The notes under the pieces are model-generated. The model was given only the letters and a program-made list of their open reading frames with translations, was not told the origin of the DNA and did no database searches. Of a stretch of DNA of 8,788 nucleotides, positions 1 through 4,797 are shown piece by piece. This DNA is from Candidatus Zhuqueibacterota bacterium (lineage in GTDB: Bacteria; Zhuqueibacterota; Zhuqueibacteria; Zhuqueibacterales; Zhuqueibacteraceae), in contig JABWAN010000154.1 in NCBI GenBank assembly GCA_013361015.1, positions 1 to 8,788 of the forward strand. Reading direction: 5' to 3'. The number at the start of each line of letters is the position of its first letter. The first letter of the stretch is position 1. A program made the position numbers and the translations under genes.

Positions 1-1
1 T

Positions 2-1444
2 CAAAAGCAAATTGACAAAGCGCAACAGTATTTGGAACAAGGCAGCAGCAAGCGTAGCGATGCAAAGATCGATCTGCTGCGCGCATATCTCGAAGCGTGC
101 GGGGGCAAAACCAACGCCGCCGTCGAACGGCTCGAAAAAATTTCTGCGGCAGATGAACCTCGTGCTTTGTATGTCCTGGGAAATATTTATCTGCACCGCG
201 CCGGCGAGGCGCGGGACGCCGGGAAAAAAGACCGAATCGGCTTTTATCTGCAGCAAGCTGCCGGGGCATTCAAAAACGCGCTCGGCAACAAAGAGGCGAG
301 AGTGCCGGACGACTGCGGCTTGCTGATGCGATGCGCCGAGTTCGCCGCTTCTCCGGAACATCACGCCGAAGAGCTGGCCGGGTTGTATTCGGATTTCATG
401 AAGCAAAACGGCTTGCGGAAGAATCATTGGATGACCTGGAACATCGCGCTCGCGCAATTCTGGACCGGCACGCCGGCCAAAGCGGCGAAGGCCGGTGAAG
501 ACGTGCTCGCGTTATTGGAAGAGACGGAAAAAATCGACGACGCTGCTATCGCGCCGCTGTCGCAAACTGCGGCAAGCATTTGCGGCGAGGTCTCGAATGC
601 GAACTACGGCAATAAGCTTTTGAAACTGCTCGATCATCTGGCGGCGCGAAACGAGCAGGCAGCCGTCAAACGTTTCAACCGCCTGGGGATCGCCGCCGCC
701 AACCGGATGCTTTATTTAAATGCTTCGGAAGACGCTGGGAAACAGCTTCGGCAAAATATTGTTCGCTTGGCCAAAATGGATCCGGCCAACACGGCAATCA
801 TTCTTCTCGGCGCTTACGCCGCGCTCGACGTCAAAGACCAGGCAACCGCCGCCGCGACCATTGAGCAAGCCAAACCCGAGACGGATTTTGAACTACAGTT
901 GTGCGCGGCATTAAAAAGCTTGCTCGCCGGAAAGACGTCGCCGGAAATAACGGCAGCGCCTGCTGCAGGCGCCGCAGACGAATTTGTGCAAGCGCACCGC
1001 TTGTTGCAGGCGGTTGCCGCATTTGCCAATGACAAGAAAGAGGCCGGGTATGAAGCGCTTGTGGCTGCCATGAAAATTTCGGCGGAGGCTGTGGCAAATA
1101 TCATCAATGTCGAAAAGTTTCTGCCGGCCTTGTGCGCTTTTTCGACGAAAACGGGCGCTGTGCCTGCGCCCTTGATTGAGGGAGTACGAAAAATAATGAA
1201 TGCGGAAATGCGCGGCCGGCAAGCTTACACGGTAGCCCGTTGCGCCGCGGCCATCGGCGAGACGGAAGAGGCGTGCCGGCTGTGGGAAAAGTTTTTGGAA
1301 AAGAACAAATCAACGAACGGCCACGAACACCAGGAGTATGCAAAATTTTTGTGCCATCTGGCGGTAGCTGGCCGCCAAGCTGACAATTTTGCGTCAGCTC
1401 AAATGCTCCGGAAAGCCGCTAAGTATGCCAAACGCGAGGCTTGA
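2..1444 (+). CDS. Alpha-helical repeat (TPR-like) protein, 5' end outside window
   Basis: The reading frame is open from the first full codon at base 2 to the TGA at 1442-1444, giving 480 visible residues; the true start lies to the left. I reject the TTG at 32 as the start because coding-like helical sequence (QKQIDKAQQY) runs in from upstream. The protein is soluble-looking, rich in Ala, Leu, Glu and Lys, with no membrane segment. Paired-helix stretches of TPR character include residues about 15-70 (LLRAYLEACGGKTNAAVERLEKI, then ALYVLGNIYLHRA) and the C-terminal part (ARCAAAIGETEEACRLWEKFLEKNK). A low-complexity Ala/Pro/Gly stretch near residue 315-325 may be a linker between two helical halves. 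No catalytic motif is seen. It ends one base before gene 2 and belongs to the same operon. A scaffold or adaptor role for the Hsp70s downstream is inference from context only. Confidence 0.8.
   Translation, partial: QKQIDKAQQYLEQGSSKRSDAKIDLLRAYLEACGGKTNAAVERLEKISAADEPRALYVLGNIYLHRAGEARDAGKKDRIGFYLQQAAGAFKNALGNKEARVPDDCGLLMRCAEFAASPEHHAEELAGLYSDFMKQNGLRKNHWMTWNIALAQFWTGTPAKAAKAGEDVLALLEETEKIDDAAIAPLSQTAASICGEVSNANYGNKLLKLLDHLAARNEQAAVKRFNRLGIAAANRMLYLNASEDAGKQLRQNIVRLAKMDPANTAIILLGAYAALDVKDQATAAATIEQAKPETDFELQLCAALKSLLAGKTSPEITAAPAAGAADEFVQAHRLLQAVAAFANDKKEAGYEALVAAMKISAEAVANIINVEKFLPALCAFSTKTGAVPAPLIEGVRKIMNAEMRGRQAYTVARCAAAIGETEEACRLWEKFLEKNKSTNGHEHQEYAKFLCHLAVAGRQADNFASAQMLRKAAKYAKREA
1436..1439 (+). 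promoter_or_regulatory. Ribosome binding site deciding the start of gene 2
   Basis: GAGG lies six bases before the ATG at 1446 and inside the last codons of gene 1. It supports ATG 1446 over the in-frame upstream ATG at 1389, which would overlap gene 1 by 56 bases and add 19 residues (MRQLKCSGKP...) that do not look like the rest of the protein. Confidence 0.55.
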
Positions 1445-1445
1445 G

Positions 1446-3416
1446 ATGAATCAATTATCAGCTCAATTGTTGGAAAAACATGCCGGGCAATTAGAAACCA
1501 TTGCTGCGACCTCTCAACTCTTGGCCCATTTGCTTCCCAAGGCGAAAGAGTCCACGATCAATTCCGGGCGTTATCGTTTTCTGGGAACGGCTATTCAACA
1601 GCGCCCAAAGCTTTTGGCCGCCTTGTTGAATGGGGAGAAGAGCTTCGTGGATCGCGAGTGGCGCGAGGTGATGGAAGCGCACAAAGCCGATGCGCGCTTT
1701 CTGCACGGGGCGGCGGTTTTTTATCGCGAGCAGGCGCTGGCGAATCTCGAAAACGGCAACTTGGCAAAAAATTATTGGCCCCTCAGCACTTCGCTGTGGA
1801 CGCTGTTGGTGAGCACGGAAGAATTTTGGGATTATTTTTCATCCGACCGCAGCACCGACCGCGAGACCGGAGAACGCTCCACTTTGAAACTGGAAGAGCA
1901 GGATAGTTTGATCGAGGAATGGATGAAAGGCATGCTCTCACTGCACAGCACGTTGGGCAGCATGAAATTCGCCGCTAAACAGCACGAGGTCGCTTACGTT
2001 CACCTGCGCTGCCTTGAATTGTGCCAGCAGGGAGAAGAGGCTTTGCGGGAAACTTTGAAAAAATACTCTTTCCCGTTCCGGCTCAAGCCGCAGGATGAAC
2101 GGCTTGTGAAAATCAAGACCGCGGCAGCAGATGCTTTGGACGATATTGGCAGCGGGCTGGTTCGAGAGGCGACAAAAATTGCCGAGGATGCGGATGCCAT
2201 CGGGCGCCTGCCGCAAGGTATTCGCAAAAACTATCAAGGCGGGATTCAACACCTCGATGTTTTTATCAAGCTCGATATTCCAGTCGGCAGAGTGCTACGC
2301 CAAAGTTTGGAATGGTACAACGACTGGTGCTATGATCTTTACCTCACGCAGCAGCTTAAAGAACTCAAGAATTTGATCAAACCCGCCAGCGCCGTGGCGA
2401 ATCAGCTCATTCCGCTTTGTGTAAAAAGCCGTGTTTCTCCCGAAAACGCCGCGCTGTCACAACACTTTTTGTTTAAAGGGTTTGCGGTCACGGCTGAGGA
2501 CCCCCAGCAAGCAACCAAGGAGTACCAGGAAGCAGTAGCGTGGTATTCGGGCAACGAGAACGCCAAGAAGCTATTGGGTGATGCGTATCGTGCGATCATC
2601 ATGAAACAGCTTGACGGCGCCGTGGAACAGATGAAGAAAGAAAATTATTCGAACGCTTACGAGATTTTGGATTCCGTTGAAAAACAACTTCCAGAGGATG
2701 ATTCCACTGGTCGTCAAGAGGTCAAGGAAACGCGCGCGCTCGTCTGCTTCCGGCATGCTGAGATGCTGGCCAACGACGGCAAATTCAGTAAGGCCCTAGA
2801 GCACTCACTTGAGGCGCAAAAGCTGGCTCCGAACCAGCCGGCGATCAAGCAATTGGTGAAGGAGATGGAGGAATATGCCCCGGAAGAGAATAACCTCCGC
2901 AACTTGAAAAATGCCCGGGAAGCGATGGATCGAGGCAACCATGAACAAGCCATTCAACATGCGGCCAAAGTGTCGTCGAAATCGAAGTTTTATCAAAACG
3001 CCTGCCGCATCCAATCCGGCGCTTATTTTCATCTGGCGATTTCGTTGGCGAACAATCAGCAAGATTTCGCAAAAGCGCTAGATAAGATGGAACGCGCCTT
3101 GGAATTGAATAGCTATCCTGAGGACCGCAACGTCATCGCACAACAATTGGAGCAGCTCAAACAGGCAAAGGTAGGGCATGACATTCGGCAAGCCTGCGAC
3201 CGGAAAGACTGGGCGGAGGCGGAAGAAATTCTTCACAGCGAGATGGCAGAAAACCGCTCCGGCCAGTACGGCCAATTCTTGCGCCAACAATTGGCCGCGG
3301 TTCTCAACGTTCATGCTGTAGAGCTACTCAATGGCGTTCAACAAGCTGAGAAAAAATTTGCTGATGCAGTTAACGATATTATGAACAGCGTTAGACAACA
3401 ACCAGGAGTGGGTTAA
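1446..3416 (+). CDS. TPR-repeat protein of the Hsp70 cluster
   Basis: This gene encodes 656 residues from ATG 1446 to TAA 3414-3416. The N-terminal third has a tryptophan-rich helical region (W72, W111, W118, W128, including EAHKADARFLHGAAVFYREQ around 77-96) that looks like a family-specific domain. The middle (about 150-330) is helical without clear repeats. The last 300 residues hold TPR-like units at about 434-467 (AEMLANDGKFSKALEHSLEA, then QKLAPNQP), 486-510 (NAREAMDRGNHEQAIQHAAK), 522-557 (a Leu/Ala-rich pair ending MERALELN) and 578-600. No signal peptide, membrane segment or enzyme motif is visible. TPRs usually mediate protein-protein contact, so a partner or client adaptor role for the Hsp70s is reasonable inference. 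The gene abuts gene 1 (one base between) and gene 3 (no base between). Its last TPR looks unfinished: the sequence stops after NDIMNSVRQQPGVG, and a matching tail sits at the end of gene 3. Confidence 0.85.
   Translation: MNQLSAQLLEKHAGQLETIAATSQLLAHLLPKAKESTINSGRYRFLGTAIQQRPKLLAALLNGEKSFVDREWREVMEAHKADARFLHGAAVFYREQALANLENGNLAKNYWPLSTSLWTLLVSTEEFWDYFSSDRSTDRETGERSTLKLEEQDSLIEEWMKGMLSLHSTLGSMKFAAKQHEVAYVHLRCLELCQQGEEALRETLKKYSFPFRLKPQDERLVKIKTAAADALDDIGSGLVREATKIAEDADAIGRLPQGIRKNYQGGIQHLDVFIKLDIPVGRVLRQSLEWYNDWCYDLYLTQQLKELKNLIKPASAVANQLIPLCVKSRVSPENAALSQHFLFKGFAVTAEDPQQATKEYQEAVAWYSGNENAKKLLGDAYRAIIMKQLDGAVEQMKKENYSNAYEILDSVEKQLPEDDSTGRQEVKETRALVCFRHAEMLANDGKFSKALEHSLEAQKLAPNQPAIKQLVKEMEEYAPEENNLRNLKNAREAMDRGNHEQAIQHAAKVSSKSKFYQNACRIQSGAYFHLAISLANNQQDFAKALDKMERALELNSYPEDRNVIAQQLEQLKQAKVGHDIRQACDRKDWAEAEEILHSEMAENRSGQYGQFLRQQLAAVLNVHAVELLNGVQQAEKKFADAVNDIMNSVRQQPGVG
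3404..3408 (+). promoter_or_regulatory. Ribosome binding site for gene 3
   Basis: AGGAG lies eight bases before ATG 3417 and within the last codons of gene 2. It argues that gene 3 is translated from its own start, by coupling or re-initiation at the TAAATG junction, and is not just read-through debris behind a nonsense codon. Confidence 0.6.
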
Positions 3417-3743
3417 ATGAGTGCACGTTATGTTTCCTCGAAATTTCAGAGCTTTGGTCTGGATTCTTCCGCCTGCCCGGTATGCGGAGATTATGGAGCA
3501 AGACACAAGATTGTCATGAAAATTCTCTCTATGCTGCGCTCGCAAGGAAATTTCCGTTTTACCAGCGTGAAGCAGTTCTGGCAGCTCTTTGAAAGCGATC
3601 TCTGTTATTCTTGCCGGAGCGAGCTGGATTCGTTATCGGACAGAATACACCAAGCTAAAGAGCTTCTTGAGGAAGCGGCGCAACTTGATCCGGGCAACAA
3701 AACCATCAAGGACAATCTTGCTGCCGTAAAAAGAATAACCTAA
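3417..3743 (+). CDS. Small putative zinc-ribbon protein with TPR-like tail
   Basis: This gene encodes 108 residues from ATG 3417 to TAA 3741-3743. Two cysteine pairs, C20-P-V-C23 and C63-Y-S-C66, are spaced by 39 residues and could bind one zinc ion as a split zinc ribbon. C23 is followed by glycine, as in a zinc knuckle. The segment between them is basic and hydrophobic (KIVMKILSMLRSQGNFRF). The C-terminal 35 residues (HQAKELLEEAAQLDPGNK, then TIKDNLAAVKRIT) look like the closing helices of a TPR, with the typical LDPGN turn. The start follows the stop of gene 2 with no spacer and lies in the same frame, so one TAA separates the two proteins. It may be an independent small subunit, or a detached C-terminal piece of the gene 2 product. 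Zinc binding is inferred; I do not recognise the family. Confidence 0.75.
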   Translation: MSARYVSSKFQSFGLDSSACPVCGDYGARHKIVMKILSMLRSQGNFRFTSVKQFWQLFESDLCYSCRSELDSLSDRIHQAKELLEEAAQLDPGNKTIKDNLAAVKRIT

Positions 3744-3764
3744 CACAATTGGAAAGCAAAACTC

Positions 3765-4223
3765 ATGATCGTAACAGACAAGCCCAATCCCTTTCAGGTG
3801 CTGGGGCTGCCGGCTCACGCGGCGAATCAGGAAATCGTCGAACGCGGCCAGGAGTTGTGCGAGCTGGCCGAATCCGACGCGCAACGGCTGCTCTACCGCT
3901 GGGCCATGGAGCAGCTCATCACCAAGTCGTTGACTCGTCTCGAATACGAATTGTTTGAAATCCCCGACGCCCAATATGAAGACGAGGAGTGGGAACGATT
4001 CATCCGTCTGCATCGAAACAACCCGATCGACATTGCGGCGTTGGCAGCGGAAAATCCGCCGCCAGGCTGCGAAGACTTCGACCTGCAGGCGCTGGTGATG
4101 CTGTATTTGACGGCCATGCTCAAAGCGCCCAAAGGCGACCTCAAAACTGCGGTGGAGCATTCACCGTTCAAACCGGGCGTCGGCCTATCCCCTTTGGAGG
4201 TGAGAGATGTCATCTTCGGATAA
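3765..4223 (+). CDS. J-domain-like protein lacking the HPD motif
   Basis: This gene encodes 152 residues from ATG 3765, with GGAAAG eight bases upstream (3751-3756), to TAA 4221-4223. Residues 8-16 (NPFQVLGLP) match the opening of a J-domain, where DnaJ proteins have a D-Y-Y-x-x-L-G-V type sequence. ANQEIVERGQELCEL (20-34) follows like helix II, and a helix ending TRLEYELFEIP (57-67) resembles the R-x-x-Y-D end of helix III. The HPD tripeptide expected between helices II and III is absent: the sequence there is AESDAQRLLYRWAMEQ. Canonical J-proteins use HPD to trigger ATP hydrolysis by Hsp70, so this protein is either an inactive J-like docking module or works differently. The second half (about 68-152) is acidic, then carries a short helical region and the PGVGLSPLEVRDVIFG end; its function is unknown. 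No zinc-finger or Gly/Phe region is present. It sits directly before the GrpE-like gene. Confidence 0.7.
   Translation: MIVTDKPNPFQVLGLPAHAANQEIVERGQELCELAESDAQRLLYRWAMEQLITKSLTRLEYELFEIPDAQYEDEEWERFIRLHRNNPIDIAALAAENPPPGCEDFDLQALVMLYLTAMLKAPKGDLKTAVEHSPFKPGVGLSPLEVRDVIFG
4196..4200 (+). promoter_or_regulatory. Strong ribosome binding site inside the end of gene 4
   Basis: GGAGG stands six bases before ATG 4207 and lies within the coding sequence of gene 4. Together with the 17-base overlap of the two genes it supports translational coupling and fixes the start of gene 5. Confidence 0.65.
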
Positions 4224-4776
4224 ATTTCCTGATTGGGACAAATTTGCAAAACGCGAGGCTCCGGAGGTCGCAGATCTGTTGTCGCCGGCTTCCGAAGTCG
4301 CCGCGGATTTGCAGAAATTTCACGCCAAGCTTTTGGCGGTTCGAAATGAAGTTGAAGAAGCCGGCCGTGACGGTATTGCGCCGCTGGCGCAATTGGCGGT
4401 GTTGGTCTTCAAAATTGCCGCCGCCCTGGAAAAATACAAAAGCGAGCTGGAATCCGTCTCTCAACCCAAAGCGGATGTTTTTAAGACACTGCGCGTGCTA
4501 AAAGATCAGATGCAAACCGTTCTCAACGAGGCCGGCATTGAAATCATCGCGCCGCTGGGACGGCCTTACGAGGAGGTGGCCGATTTCGTCAACGTGATGC
4601 ACTGGCGCCATCATGAGCAATTCACCGCCGAAGTGGTCGCCGAGGTTTTGGAGCCGATCGTCAAGCGCCGGGGCCAGGCGGTGCATCTCGCGCATCTGAT
4701 CATGGGAGCTCCGCCCAAGCCGGAAGAGCCGGCCGCTTCGACCAACGTTGAAATCAGCGCTGCTTCGGAAGTATAG
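4207..4776 (+). CDS. GrpE-like nucleotide exchange factor (divergent)
   Basis: This gene encodes 189 residues from ATG 4207 to TAG 4774-4776. GrpE proteins open the Hsp70 nucleotide-binding domain to release ADP; they have a long N-terminal coiled coil, a short helical bundle and a small C-terminal beta domain. Here residues about 20-105 are predicted helical (LQKFHAKLLAVRNEVEEA, then LEKYKSELESV and LRVLKDQMQTVLNEAG). Residues 106-167 follow the GrpE pattern of an L-x-x-x-G-[IV]-x-x-I turn, then G-x-P near the usual G-x-x-F-D-P (LNEAGIEIIAPLGRPYEEV). A segment ending in a hydrophobic strand comes next (VLEPIVKRRGQAVHLAHLIMG), where GrpE has a conserved glycine and an RPA-V-V strand. The conserved HEA is not clear. 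The helix is shorter than in E. coli GrpE (197 residues in all). The position between the J-like gene and the Hsp70s supports the call. Similarity is weak, so this is probable rather than certain. Confidence 0.62.
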   Translation: MSSSDKFPDWDKFAKREAPEVADLLSPASEVAADLQKFHAKLLAVRNEVEEAGRDGIAPLAQLAVLVFKIAAALEKYKSELESVSQPKADVFKTLRVLKDQMQTVLNEAGIEIIAPLGRPYEEVADFVNVMHWRHHEQFTAEVVAEVLEPIVKRRGQAVHLAHLIMGAPPKPEEPAASTNVEISAASEV

Positions 4777-4782
4777 ATTATC

Positions 4783-4790
4783 GAGGGAGA
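4783..4790 (+). promoter_or_regulatory. Ribosome binding site of the first Hsp70 gene
   Basis: GAGGGAGA lies in the 21-base gap after gene 5, seven bases before ATG 4798. It confirms the start, which places the GIDLGTTNS motif at residues 11-19, close to its position in other Hsp70s. Confidence 0.6.
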
Positions 4791-4797
4791 ATTAATT

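Noticed and set aside
32..1444. TTG at 32 as the start of gene 1
   Set aside because: The frame is open and protein-like back to the window edge and no good ribosome binding site precedes it, so the gene most likely starts outside the window.
1389..1445. Upstream in-frame ATG at 1389 for gene 2
   Set aside because: It would overlap gene 1 by 56 bases; ATG 1446 has GAGG at the right distance and sits one base after the stop of gene 1.
3633..4160. Minus-strand open frame (175 codons) opposite genes 3 and 4
   Set aside because: It covers parts of two plus-strand genes with good starts; its translation has no family motif and fits a codon-bias shadow.
3989..4501. Plus-strand open frame in another phase across genes 4 and 5
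   Set aside because: It overlaps both better-supported genes, has no ribosome binding site and its Arg/Ser/Pro-rich translation looks non-coding.
4777..4797. Possible internal promoter or terminator before the first Hsp70 gene
   Set aside because: The gap is only 21 bases, is mostly filled by the ribosome binding site and has no inverted repeat or T-run; heat-shock elements such as CIRCE are not seen.
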